A model generated the notes under the pieces. It was not told the origin of the DNA. It saw nothing but the letters and a program-made list of their open reading frames with translations, and did no database searches. Below are positions 19,800-28,831 of a stretch of DNA of 64,000 bases, one piece after another (within the stretch, counting starts at the first letter, position 1; every line of letters starts with the position of its first letter). Made by a program: the position numbers and the translations under genes. The DNA comes from Azospira sp. I13 (GTDB taxonomy: Bacteria; Pseudomonadota; Gammaproteobacteria; Burkholderiales; Rhodocyclaceae): the NCBI RefSeq assembly GCF_003112695.1, contig NZ_BFBP01000006.1, positions 37,228 to 101,227 on the forward strand, written 5' to 3'.

Positions 19800-22007
19800 A
19801 TGTCCGACCTGCTCGCCAATCTCAATCCCGAACAACTCCAGGCCGTCACCCTGCCGGCCCAGCACGGCCTCATCCTGGCCGGCGCCGGTTCGGGCAAGAC
19901 CCGGGTGCTGACCACCCGCATCGCCTGGCTCGTATCCACCGGCCAGGTAGGGCCCCACGGTATTCTGGCGGTGACCTTCACCAACAAGGCGGCCAAGGAA
20001 ATGCTGGCCCGGCTCTCGGCCATGCTGCCCATCAACACCCGGGGCATGTGGATCGGCACCTTCCACGGCCTGTGCAACCGGCTACTGCGGGCCCACCACA
20101 AGGAAGCGGGCCTGCCCACCCTGTTCCAGATCCTGGATAGTGCCGACCAGCTCTCCGCCATCAAGCGCCTGCTGAAGAACCTCAATGTGGACGACGAGAA
20201 GTTCCCGCCCCGGGAGTTGATGCACTTCATCAACGCCCATAAGGATCAAGGCGTACGCCCCACCCAGGCCGAGGTCTGGGACGACTACACCCGCCGCCGC
20301 GTCGAGCTGTGGGCCGAATACGAAGCCCAGTGCCAGCGCGAAGGGGTGGTGGATTTTGCCGAGCTGCTGTTGCGCTCCTACGAGCTGCTTTGCCGTAACG
20401 AGCCCCTGCGCCGCCACTACCAGGAACGCTTCCGCCACATCCTGGTGGACGAGTTCCAGGACACCAACCGCCTGCAATACGCCTGGCTGAAGCTGCTGGC
20501 GGCCCACGACGGCACGCCCGGCGCCCCCCAGGGGGCTGCGGTCTTCGCCGTGGGCGACGATGACCAGTCGATCTACGCCTTCCGCGGCGCCGAGGTAGGC
20601 AACATGCGGGATTTCGAGCGGGAATTCCAGGTACAGAACGTCATCCGCCTGGAGCAGAACTACCGCTCCCACGGCAACATCCTCAATGCCGCCAACGCCC
20701 TCATCAAGAACAACCAGGGTCGCCTGGGCAAGAATCTGTGGACCGACCAGGGTGCCGGCGAGCCGATCCGCCTGTTCGAGGGCTTTTCCGATCTGGACGA
20801 AGCCCGCTGGATCGTGGACGAGGCCCGGGAGCTGATCCGGGACGGCATTTCCCGCAACCAGATCGCCTTCCTCTACCGCTCCAACGCCCAGTCCCGGGTG
20901 CTGGAGCACGAACTGTTCACCAAGGGCGTTCCCTACAAGGTGTACGGCGGCCTGCGCTTCTTCGAGCGGCAGGAAATCAAGCACGCCCTGGCCTACCTGC
21001 GCCTGCTGGCCAATCCGGACGACGACACCGCCTTCCTGCGGGTGGTGAACTTTCCCACCCGGGGCATCGGCGCCCGCAGCCTGGAAAACCTGCAAGAGGC
21101 GGCCCACCGTTCCAATTCCCCCCTCTACAACGCCGCCGCCAGCCTCACCGGCAAGGCCGGCACCAGCGTCGGCGCTTTTATCCGCCTGATCGAAGACCTG
21201 CGCCGGGAGACGGAAAACCTGCCCCTGCCCGAGGTGGTGGAGCACGTCATCGAAAAGAGCGGCCTGCGCCAGCATTACCTGGGCGAAAAGGAAGGCCAGG
21301 AGCGGCTGGAGAACCTGGACGAACTGATCAACGCCGCCGCCTCCTTCATCTCCGAGGACGGTGCCCTGCCTGCCCCTGATCCGGCAGCGCCGGACTTGCC
21401 GCCGCCTTCCCACCTGGCCTCCTTTCTCGCCCACGCCTCCCTGGAGGCCGGCGACCACCAGGCCGGTGAAGGCCAGGAGGCGGTGCAGCTGATGACGGTG
21501 CACGCCGCCAAGGGCCTGGAATTCGACGTGGTCTTCATCTCCGGCCTGGAGCAGGGTCTCTTCCCCCACGAAAACTCCGTCATGGAGAAATCCGGCGAAG
21601 AGGAAGAGCGGCGCCTGATGTATGTGGCCATCACCCGGGCCCGCCAGCGGCTCTATCTCTCCCACGCCCAGACCCGCATGCTGCACGGCCAGACCCGTTA
21701 CTGCGTGGCCTCCGCCTTCCTCGACGAACTGCCCCAGGAGCTGCTGCTCAAGCTCAACGTCCGGGCCAAGAGTTACGACAGCGGCAGCAGCTACAGCGCC
21801 CCCCGAGCCGCCACACCGGCATCTGCCTACGAGGCTCCGTCCACCGGTGGCCTGCGCGTGGGGCAAAGCGTCAGCCACGCCAAGTTTGGCCAGGGGGTCA
21901 TCGTCTCGGCCGAAGGCCGGGGTGCCGATGCCCGAGTACAGGTCAATTTCGGTGCCGCCGGAATGAAGTGGCTGTCCCTGGAATTCGCCAAGCTCACCCC
22001 GCTGTAA
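19800..22007 (+). CDS. uvrD: ATP-dependent DNA helicase UvrD/PcrA family
   Basis: A 735-residue superfamily 1A 3'-5' helicase of nucleotide excision and mismatch repair. Motifs are complete: Walker A GAGSGKTRVL, TFTNKAAKEM, DEFQDTNRLQYAWL, GDDDQSIYAFRGA, LEQNYRSHGNIL, VHAAKGLEF and VAITRARQRLYL. The C-terminal Tudor-like region (VGQSVSHAKFGQGVIVSAEG) that contacts RNA polymerase in UvrD/PcrA is present and favours UvrD over Rep. Confidence 0.93.
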   Translation: MSDLLANLNPEQLQAVTLPAQHGLILAGAGSGKTRVLTTRIAWLVSTGQVGPHGILAVTFTNKAAKEMLARLSAMLPINTRGMWIGTFHGLCNRLLRAHHKEAGLPTLFQILDSADQLSAIKRLLKNLNVDDEKFPPRELMHFINAHKDQGVRPTQAEVWDDYTRRRVELWAEYEAQCQREGVVDFAELLLRSYELLCRNEPLRRHYQERFRHILVDEFQDTNRLQYAWLKLLAAHDGTPGAPQGAAVFAVGDDDQSIYAFRGAEVGNMRDFEREFQVQNVIRLEQNYRSHGNILNAANALIKNNQGRLGKNLWTDQGAGEPIRLFEGFSDLDEARWIVDEARELIRDGISRNQIAFLYRSNAQSRVLEHELFTKGVPYKVYGGLRFFERQEIKHALAYLRLLANPDDDTAFLRVVNFPTRGIGARSLENLQEAAHRSNSPLYNAAASLTGKAGTSVGAFIRLIEDLRRETENLPLPEVVEHVIEKSGLRQHYLGEKEGQERLENLDELINAAASFISEDGALPAPDPAAPDLPPPSHLASFLAHASLEAGDHQAGEGQEAVQLMTVHAAKGLEFDVVFISGLEQGLFPHENSVMEKSGEEEERRLMYVAITRARQRLYLSHAQTRMLHGQTRYCVASAFLDELPQELLLKLNVRAKSYDSGSSYSAPRAATPASAYEAPSTGGLRVGQSVSHAKFGQGVIVSAEGRGADARVQVNFGAAGMKWLSLEFAKLTPL

Positions 22008-22014
22008 CAAGGTG

Positions 22015-22068
22015 TTTCCGCCCTTCCTTCCGGGCGGAAAAACCGTTAGCCTGCTAGGCTTTTCCGCC
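22015..22068 (+). other. Mutually exclusive hairpins before the efflux operon
   Basis: Arm A TTTCCGCCC (22015-22023) pairs with B GGGCGGAAA (22032-22040). B can instead pair with C TTTTCCGCC (22060-22068), the B-C hairpin enclosing GCCT/AGGC. A and C share a sequence. No T-tract follows, so whether it terminates uvrD or attenuates the next operon is open. Confidence 0.45.
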
Positions 22069-22112
22069 GCCCTGCGCCGGGGCGGGGGCCCATCTGCCAG
22101 GGAGCACCTTTC

Positions 22113-23267
22113 GTGAAGTCCAAGCCCATCGCCATCGCCCTGGGAGCCGTCCTGCTGGGCGGCGCCCTGGTCTACAGCCTCCTGCCGCGCAAGGATGCCG
22201 GCGACGGCAAGGGCGCCAAGCCGGTGCCGGTGAAGGTGGCCCAGGCGGTCAGCGCCGACATGCCGGTGACCCTGTCGGTCATCGGCCGGGCCGAAGCCTA
22301 TGAATCCGTAACCCTCAAGGCCCGGGTGGACGCCCAGGTGCTGGCCGTGCCGTTTGTCGAAGGCCAGCGGGTGAAGAAGGGTGAAGTGCTGGTGCGCCTG
22401 GACCCGGCCACCTTCGCCGCCCAGTTGCGCCAGGCGGAAGCCGCCCAGGCCCGGGATCAGGCCCAACTGGCCAAGGCCCGCCTGGATGTGCAGCGTTACC
22501 AGGAGCTGCGCACCAAGGGTTTCATTTCCGAAGAAAAGCTCAACGAGGTGAAGGCCAATGCCGACGCCCTCGCCGCCACCGTGCAGGCCGGCGGCGCGGC
22601 CGCCGAACTGGCCCGCCTGCAGCATTCCTTCACCACCGTCACCGCCCCCTTCGCCGGCGTAGTGGGGGCCAAGCAGGTGCACCCCGGCGCCCTGGTGAAA
22701 AACAACGACACGGTGCTGGCGGTGGTGAACCGGGTGCGTCCCCTGCACATCACCTTCACCGTCCCCGAAAAATACCTGCCGCGCCTCAAGGAATCCCTGG
22801 CCGGCGCCGGCCTCCAGGCCGAAATCACGGTACCCGGCAGCAACGCCCCGGCGATGCAGGGGCCGGTACGCTTTGTAGACAATGCGGTGGATGCTTCCAC
22901 TGGCACCATCCAGCTCAAGGCTGTGCTGGAAAATGAACAGGAAGCCCTGACCCCGGGCCAATTCGTCAATGTCAGCCTGGTGCTGCAAACCCTGGCCGGC
23001 GCCGTGGTGGTGCCGGCGGAAGCCATTCAGCAGGGCCAGGAGGGCAGCTTCATCTACGTCGTCCAGGCGGACAAGAGCGTGCAGCCCAAGGCCGTCACGG
23101 TAGCGGCCAGCCAGGGCCGCCGAGTGGCGGTGAGCGGCGGCGTTGCCGCCGGCGACACGGTGGTCACCGACGGCCAGCTGCGCCTCACCCCCGGGACCAA
23201 GATCGAAGCCGCGGCCGAAGCAACGACGCCGGCCCCCGCAGCCGCCCCGACTGCCGCCAAGGGCTGA
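22113..23267 (+). CDS. RND efflux system periplasmic adaptor subunit
   Basis: A 384-residue membrane fusion protein of the AcrA/MdtA type linking an inner-membrane RND pump to an outer-membrane channel. An N-terminal anchor (IAIALGAVLLGGALVYSLL) is followed by the lipoyl halves (ESVTLKARVDAQVLAVPFVEG; FTTVTAPFAGVVG), a coiled-coil hairpin between them (about 100-150), and beta-barrel and membrane-proximal domains. The GTG start has AGGGAG nine bases upstream. It lies 4 bases before the pump gene. No outer-membrane factor is adjacent, so TolC-like channel use is inferred. Confidence 0.9.
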   Translation: MKSKPIAIALGAVLLGGALVYSLLPRKDAGDGKGAKPVPVKVAQAVSADMPVTLSVIGRAEAYESVTLKARVDAQVLAVPFVEGQRVKKGEVLVRLDPATFAAQLRQAEAAQARDQAQLAKARLDVQRYQELRTKGFISEEKLNEVKANADALAATVQAGGAAAELARLQHSFTTVTAPFAGVVGAKQVHPGALVKNNDTVLAVVNRVRPLHITFTVPEKYLPRLKESLAGAGLQAEITVPGSNAPAMQGPVRFVDNAVDASTGTIQLKAVLENEQEALTPGQFVNVSLVLQTLAGAVVVPAEAIQQGQEGSFIYVVQADKSVQPKAVTVAASQGRRVAVSGGVAAGDTVVTDGQLRLTPGTKIEAAAEATTPAPAAAPTAAKG

Positions 23268-23271
23268 CGCC

Positions 23272-26200
23272 ATGCAACTGCCCGAGCTTTGTATCCGCCG
23301 GCCGGTGATGACCACCCTGCTGATGGTGGCCTTCCTGCTGTTCGGCATCATGGCCTACCGGGGCCTGCCGGTCTCCGAACTGCCCAATGTGGATTTCCCC
23401 ACCATTTCCGTATCAGCCTCCCTCCCCGGGGCGGCGCCGGAAACCATGGCGGCCGCCGTGGCCACGCCCCTGGAGGGCCAGTTCTCGACCATCGCCGGTC
23501 TGGACTCGATGACCTCCACCAGCGCCCAGGGGGCCAGCACCATCACCCTGCAGTTCTCCCTGGATCGGGACATCGACGCCGCCGCCCAGGACGTGCAATC
23601 CGCCATTGCCGCCGCCCAGCGCAAGCTGCCGGCGGACATGCCGACGCCGCCCTCCTTCCGCAAGGTGAACCCGGCGGATTCCCCCATCTTCTACATCGCC
23701 CTGCATTCGCCGACCCTGCCCCTGTCCACGGTCAACGAATACGCCGAGACCCAGCTGGCCCAGCGTCTCTCCACCATCGCCGGAGTGGCCCAGGTGCAGG
23801 TCTATGGCTCCCAGAAGTACGCCGTGCGCATCCAGGCCGACCCGGACCAGCTGGCCTCCCGCGGCATCGGCCTGGACGAGTTGCAGGCAGCCATCAAGGG
23901 CGCCAACGTCAACCAGCCCACGGGCACCATGGATGGCCCGCGCCAAAGCTTCGCCATCAAGGCCAACGGCCAGCTGGAGAATGCCCTGGCCTACCGCCCC
24001 ATCACCGTGGCCTACCGGGACGGCCGGCCGGTGCGCCTGGATGAAGTGGCCACCGCCATCGACTCGGTGGAAAACAACAAGATCGCCAGCTGGTATGTGG
24101 ACAAGCGGGCCATGGTGCTGGCCATCCAGCGCCAGCCCGGAGCCAACACGGTGGCCACGGTGGATGCCATCAAGAAGGTGCTGCCGGCCTTCCAGGCCAA
24201 GCTGCCGGCGGCCATCCACATGGACATCATGTATGACCGCAGCGTCTCCATCCGGGAATCCATCGAGGACGTGCAATTCACCCTGATCCTCTCCGGCGTG
24301 CTGGTGATCCTGGTGATCCTGCTTTTCCTGCGCAACCTGTCGGCCACGGTGATTCCCAGCCTGGCCCTGCCCATTTCCGTGGTCGGCACCTTTGCCGTCA
24401 TGTACGTGCTGGGCTACAGCCTGGACAACCTTTCCCTGCTGGCCCTGACCCTCTCCGTGGGCTTCGTCGTGGACGACGCCATCGTCATGCTGGAGAACAT
24501 CGTGCGTCACGTGGAGGCCGGGGAGCCGCCCTTCCAGGCCGCCATCAAGGGGGCGCGGGAGATCGGCTTCACCATCATCTCCATGACCATCTCCCTGATC
24601 GCCGTGTTCATTCCGGTGCTCTTCATGGGGGGCATCGTCGGCCGCCTGCTGCATGAGTTCGCCGTTACCATCTGCGCCGCCATCCTGGTCTCCGGCATCG
24701 TCTCCCTGACCCTGACGCCGATGCTGTGCAGCCGCTACGTGCGCCACAGCGAACCCAACGAGCACAACCGCATCTATCAGGCCTTTGAGCGTTTCTTCGA
24801 CAACCTGCTGGCAGGCTACCGGCGCTCCCTGGAATGGGCCATGGCCCGGCCCCGGGCCATCCTGGCCAGTTTCTTCGCCACCCTGGCCGCTACCGTGGGC
24901 CTGTTCATGGTGGTGCCCAAGGACTTCTTGCCCAGCTCCGACACCGGCCAGATCATCGCCTTCACCGAAGGCGCCCAGGACGCCTCCTTCGCCGCCATGG
25001 TGCAGCACCAGCGGCAGGTGGCGGAAATCGTGCAGGCCAATCCCAACATCAAGGGTTTCATGTCCTCCGTCGGCGCCGGCGGCGCCCGGCCCACGGCCAA
25101 CACCGGCACCCTCTTCATCCACCTCAAGCCCCGGGAAGAGCGGGATGCCAGCCCCGACCAGATCATCCAGCAACTACGGCCCCAGCTGGCCAAGGTGCCG
25201 GGCATCAAGGTCTATCTGCAAAACCCGCCGGCCATCCGCATCGGCGGCCAGGTGACGGCGGCCCAGTACCAATACACTCTGCAGGATTCGGATCTCAACG
25301 AACTGTACGACTGGACCAACGTGCTGCTGGGCAAGATCCGCCAGCTGCCCGGCTTCGTGGATGTCACCAGCAACCTCAACAACCTCAGCCCGACCCTGAC
25401 CCTGGAAGTGGACCGGGACAAACTGGGCACCCTGGGACTCACCTTCGGCCAGGTGGAGGATGCCCTGCAGAGCGCCTTCAGCTCCCGGCAGATTTCCACC
25501 ATCTACGGCTCCACCGCCCAGTATCAGGTAATCCTTGAACTGCAACCCCAGTACCAGGCCGATCCAGGGGCCCTGGCCCGGGTCTACGTGCGGGCCACCG
25601 GCGGCAAGCTGGTACCCCTGGATACGGTGGTCAAGGTCGCCCGCAAGACCCAGGTGCTGACGGTGAACCACCAGGGTCAGCTGCCCTCGGTGACCATCTC
25701 CTTCAACCTGCAGCCCGGCGTTTCCCTCGGCGACGCGGTGGACCGGGTGAAGGCCCTGGAACGGGAAATGAACCTGCCCGTCTCCCTCACCACCAGCCTG
25801 CAGGGCACGGCCCAGGCCTTCCAGTCCTCGTTGCAGGGCCTCGGCATCCTGCTGCTGATCGCCGTGCTGGTGGTGTATCTGGTGCTGGGCATTCTCTACG
25901 AGAGCTTCATCCACCCCCTGACCATTCTCTCCGGCCTGCCTTCGGCGGGCCTGGGGGCGCTACTGACCCTGTGGCTGTTCAAGGTAGACCTGAGCCTCTA
26001 TGCCTTCGTCGGCATCATCATGCTGGTGGGCATCGTCAAGAAAAACGCCATTATGATGATTGACTTTGCCCTGGAGAAGCAGCGGGGCGAGGGCGTGGCG
26101 GCCCGGGAGGCCATCTTCCAGGCCTGCCTGATCCGTTTCCGGCCCATCATGATGACTACCCTGGCCGCCCTGGTGGGCACCCTGCCCATCGCCCTGGGCA

Positions 26201-26376
26201 TTGGCGCCGGCGCCGAGGTGCGGCGCCCCCTGGGCCTGGCGGTGGTGGGGGGGCTGATGCTGTCCCAGATCCTCACCCTCTACCTGACCCCGGTGGTCTA
26301 TCTCTACCTCAACCGTTTCACCCGGGAAGAGCGCCTGCCCGACGAGGAAAGCGCCGTATCGGGCACCGGGCACTGA
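23272..26376 (+). CDS. RND multidrug efflux permease (HAE1 family)
   Basis: A 1034-residue inner-membrane proton-driven efflux pump. The N-terminus, ELCIRRPVMTTLLMVAFLLF, and twelve predicted membrane spans in two halves are typical. TM4 carries the proton-relay Asp pair in GFVVDDAIVMLEN, and the GIVKKNAIMMIDFA repeat marks the second half. The ATG at 23272 is used; an open frame upstream overlaps the adaptor and is not coding. MdtB/MdtC or MexB-like specificity cannot be decided from sequence alone. Confidence 0.94.
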   Translation: MQLPELCIRRPVMTTLLMVAFLLFGIMAYRGLPVSELPNVDFPTISVSASLPGAAPETMAAAVATPLEGQFSTIAGLDSMTSTSAQGASTITLQFSLDRDIDAAAQDVQSAIAAAQRKLPADMPTPPSFRKVNPADSPIFYIALHSPTLPLSTVNEYAETQLAQRLSTIAGVAQVQVYGSQKYAVRIQADPDQLASRGIGLDELQAAIKGANVNQPTGTMDGPRQSFAIKANGQLENALAYRPITVAYRDGRPVRLDEVATAIDSVENNKIASWYVDKRAMVLAIQRQPGANTVATVDAIKKVLPAFQAKLPAAIHMDIMYDRSVSIRESIEDVQFTLILSGVLVILVILLFLRNLSATVIPSLALPISVVGTFAVMYVLGYSLDNLSLLALTLSVGFVVDDAIVMLENIVRHVEAGEPPFQAAIKGAREIGFTIISMTISLIAVFIPVLFMGGIVGRLLHEFAVTICAAILVSGIVSLTLTPMLCSRYVRHSEPNEHNRIYQAFERFFDNLLAGYRRSLEWAMARPRAILASFFATLAATVGLFMVVPKDFLPSSDTGQIIAFTEGAQDASFAAMVQHQRQVAEIVQANPNIKGFMSSVGAGGARPTANTGTLFIHLKPREERDASPDQIIQQLRPQLAKVPGIKVYLQNPPAIRIGGQVTAAQYQYTLQDSDLNELYDWTNVLLGKIRQLPGFVDVTSNLNNLSPTLTLEVDRDKLGTLGLTFGQVEDALQSAFSSRQISTIYGSTAQYQVILELQPQYQADPGALARVYVRATGGKLVPLDTVVKVARKTQVLTVNHQGQLPSVTISFNLQPGVSLGDAVDRVKALEREMNLPVSLTTSLQGTAQAFQSSLQGLGILLLIAVLVVYLVLGILYESFIHPLTILSGLPSAGLGALLTLWLFKVDLSLYAFVGIIMLVGIVKKNAIMMIDFALEKQRGEGVAAREAIFQACLIRFRPIMMTTLAALVGTLPIALGIGAGAEVRRPLGLAVVGGLMLSQILTLYLTPVVYLYLNRFTREERLPDEESAVSGTGH

Positions 26377-26414
26377 TTCCGGGGGAGCGCCCTGGCGCGC
26401 CCTCGGACAACGCC

Positions 26415-26472
26415 GGCAACGCAGGCAACGCAGGCAGCGGGCCGGAATGGCTCAGGTCAGGGCTCAGGTCAG
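26415..26472. repeat. Short tandem repeats after the efflux operon
   Basis: GGCAACGCA occurs twice in tandem plus a partial third copy (26415-26439). GGCTCAGGTCAG then occurs twice in tandem (26449-26472). They fill most of the 103-base gap between the convergent pump and HD-GYP genes. Confidence 0.85.
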
Positions 26473-26479
26473 CGGCGGC

Positions 26480-27754
26480 TCAGCGATCCAGCAGACCGTT
26501 GAAAAAGTAATGCTCCACCCGGGCCGTCATCAGGGCCACGATGGCGCCTTCGTCCAGACGGTTGAAGCGTTCCAGCAGGGGCGGGGCCACGGTGGCAAAG
26601 GTGGCGGCGAGGGTCGGATCGAAATGGCTGCCGGCATCCTTGGCGATGATGGCCAGGGCCTTTTCCAGGGGCATGGGCTCCTTGTAGGGCCGCCGCGAGG
26701 TCAGGGCATCGAAGACGTCGGCCAGGGCGAAGATGCGGGCATTGAGGGGAATTGCCTCCCCCTTGAGGCCTTGCAGATAGCCGCTGCCGTCGTATTTCTC
26801 ATGATGAAATTCCACCACCTCCCGGGCCGCCTGCAGCCAGCGTGACGGTGCAATGATCTCCACCCCCAGGGCGACGTGGGTGCGCATCACTGCGAACTCT
26901 TCCGCCGTCAGGCCGGCGGGCTTGAGCAGAATGGTGTCACTGATGCCGATCTTGCCCACGTCGTGGAGGAAGGCGCCGATGATCAGGGCCCGCATGGCGT
27001 CGCCCTTCACCCCCACCGCCTCGCCCAGGGCGCAGGCGTAGAGGGTGACCCGGTAGTTGTGGATGTTGGTATCCGAATCCCGCTGGGCGATGGCGGCACC
27101 GAGCACCGAGGCCATGTCCAGGTTACCCCGCAGGATGTCCCGGGAATGGCGCAGCACGTTGCGATGCAAGGAAAGGATCACCGGGTAGAGCACCACGGTG
27201 GTGATCAGCACCGCCGCCAGCACCACGCCCAGGATCAGGTAGAGGTCCTGCCGCAGCCGGGCCTCTTCTTCCGGCGACACGAGGAACACCCCCTCGAAGA
27301 AACCGGAGACACGCCGCTCCCGGTCCAGGATGGGTACCAGCACCTGCACGACCGTATTGCCCAGGACCCGGTATTTTTCGTAATGATGGCGGCCATCCCG
27401 GGGGAACACGTGGATGGAGCCCTGGAGACTGGCCTCAATATCCTCATGGGCCGGATTCACCGCCTCCACCACCTTGCGTTGCTGCCGGTCATACAGTTCG
27501 ATGACCACGAAATGATCCCGCACGAAGCCGAGGGCCCGTTGCCGCAGATAATCGAGCTGCTGGGCCGACATTTCCGCCGCTTCCAGCTCGCCGGCCTGGA
27601 ACTTCGCCGATTCGGCCTGGGCCAAAGCCACAACGGCATCATCGATGCGTTCCGTCGCCACGTACCAGGTCCCACCGCCCAGCAGCAGGGAAACCAGGGC
27701 CCAGGCCAGCAGCAGCCGGCGAATGACGATGCGATGAATGTTGTCCATCCGCAT
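26480..27754 (-). CDS. Membrane-anchored HD-GYP domain protein (probable c-di-GMP phosphodiesterase)
   Basis: A 424-residue protein with an N-terminal transmembrane helix (14-31), a periplasmic sensor region, a second helix near 172-195, and a C-terminal HD-GYP domain. FLHDVGKIGISD gives the HD metal pair, followed by HHEKYDGSGYL. The signature Pro of GYP is replaced by Leu; the metal and substrate His/Asp residues are kept, so activity is plausible. The start is either of two ATGs (27754 or 27748). It is divergent from the quinone oxidoreductase. Confidence 0.85.
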   Translation of the reverse strand: MRMDNIHRIVIRRLLLAWALVSLLLGGGTWYVATERIDDAVVALAQAESAKFQAGELEAAEMSAQQLDYLRQRALGFVRDHFVVIELYDRQQRKVVEAVNPAHEDIEASLQGSIHVFPRDGRHHYEKYRVLGNTVVQVLVPILDRERRVSGFFEGVFLVSPEEEARLRQDLYLILGVVLAAVLITTVVLYPVILSLHRNVLRHSRDILRGNLDMASVLGAAIAQRDSDTNIHNYRVTLYACALGEAVGVKGDAMRALIIGAFLHDVGKIGISDTILLKPAGLTAEEFAVMRTHVALGVEIIAPSRWLQAAREVVEFHHEKYDGSGYLQGLKGEAIPLNARIFALADVFDALTSRRPYKEPMPLEKALAIIAKDAGSHFDPTLAATFATVAPPLLERFNRLDEGAIVALMTARVEHYFFNGLLDR

Positions 27755-27835
27755 ATTCTAATGCCGTTCGCGCCGTACGGTCGGAACGGTATAGTAATGC
27801 TCCCCCCCGCACCGAGAACAACAAGGAGACAAGCC

Positions 27836-28819
27836 GTGACTACTGCCACCCATGCCATCCGTTTCCACCAGACCGGCGGCCCCGACGTGCTGCAATGGGA
27901 AAGCGTGGAAGTCGGCGCCCCCGGCCCCGGCGAAGCCCGCATCAGCCATGCGGCCGTGGGCCTCAATTTCATCGACACCTACCATCGCACCGGCCTCTAC
28001 CCGGTGCCCCTGCCTTCCGGCATCGGCCTGGAAGGCGCCGGCACGGTGGAAGCCGTCGGCCCCGGCGTCACCCATGTGGCCCCCGGCGACCGGGTCGCCT
28101 ACGCCGGCGGCCCCCTCGGTGCCTATAGCCAGGAGCGCCTGATTCCGGCGGACCGGCTGATCCGCCTACCGGACAACATCGACTTCACCACCGGGGCCGC
28201 CATGATGCTGCAGGGACTCACCGCCGCCTACCTGCTGCGCCGCACCTTCCCGGTGAAGGCCGGCGACACGGTACTGATCCACGCCGCCGCCGGCGGGGTC
28301 GGCCTGATCGCCTGCCAGTGGGCCAAGGCCCTGGGGGCCACGGTGATCGGCACCGTCTCCACCGAGGCCAAGGCGGAACTGGCCCGGGCCCACGGCTGCG
28401 ACCATCCCATCCTCTACACCCGGGAGAACTTTGCCCAGCGGGTACGGGAAATCACGGGCGGCGAAGGAGTGGCCGTGGCCTACGACGGCATCGGCAAGGA
28501 CACCTTCGCCGGTTCCCTGGACAGCCTGCGCCCCCTGGGCATGATGGTGAGCTTCGGCAACGCCTCCGGCCCCGTGGGCCTGATCGACCCCCTGCAGCTG
28601 TCCCAAAAGGGCTCCCTCTTCTTCACCCGCCCCACCCTGGCGCATTACACCGCCCGGCGGGCCGACCTCGAGGCCCTGGCTGGCGAACTTCTGACCATGG
28701 TGGGGAGCGGCAAGGTGCGCATCAACGTCAACCAGACCTTCGCCCTGCAGGATGCGGCCGCTGCCCATCGGGCCCTGGAGAGCCGCAAGACCACCGGCTC
28801 CACGGTCCTGGTGCCCTGA
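27836..28819 (+). CDS. qor: NADPH:quinone oxidoreductase (zeta-crystallin-like)
   Basis: A 327-residue medium-chain dehydrogenase/reductase without zinc ligands. The GroES-like N-terminal domain with NFIDTYHRTGLYPVPLPSGIGLEGAG (given in two halves here) precedes the Rossmann motif AAAGGVGLIACQWAKALGA. It reduces quinones by one electron using NADPH. The GTG at 27836 has AAGGAG seven bases upstream. It is followed 12 bases later by the TAXI gene, so they may be co-transcribed. Confidence 0.92.
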   Translation: MTTATHAIRFHQTGGPDVLQWESVEVGAPGPGEARISHAAVGLNFIDTYHRTGLYPVPLPSGIGLEGAGTVEAVGPGVTHVAPGDRVAYAGGPLGAYSQERLIPADRLIRLPDNIDFTTGAAMMLQGLTAAYLLRRTFPVKAGDTVLIHAAAGGVGLIACQWAKALGATVIGTVSTEAKAELARAHGCDHPILYTRENFAQRVREITGGEGVAVAYDGIGKDTFAGSLDSLRPLGMMVSFGNASGPVGLIDPLQLSQKGSLFFTRPTLAHYTARRADLEALAGELLTMVGSGKVRINVNQTFALQDAAAAHRALESRKTTGSTVLVP

Positions 28820-28831
28820 CGAGGAGTGCAT

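Noticed and set aside
23143..23271. An N-terminal extension of the RND pump
   Set aside because: It overlaps the adaptor in another frame and is Pro/Arg-rich; the family N-terminus begins at 23272.
20082..23351. A 1089-codon open frame on the minus strand opposite uvrD and the RND adaptor
   Set aside because: It crosses two clearly real genes, has no ribosome site and a His/Gly/Gln-rich translation typical of an antisense frame in G+C-rich DNA.
26876..27835. A long upstream extension of the quinone oxidoreductase frame
   Set aside because: It overlaps the HD-GYP gene on the other strand; a strong ribosome site sits at the GTG at 27836 where homology begins.
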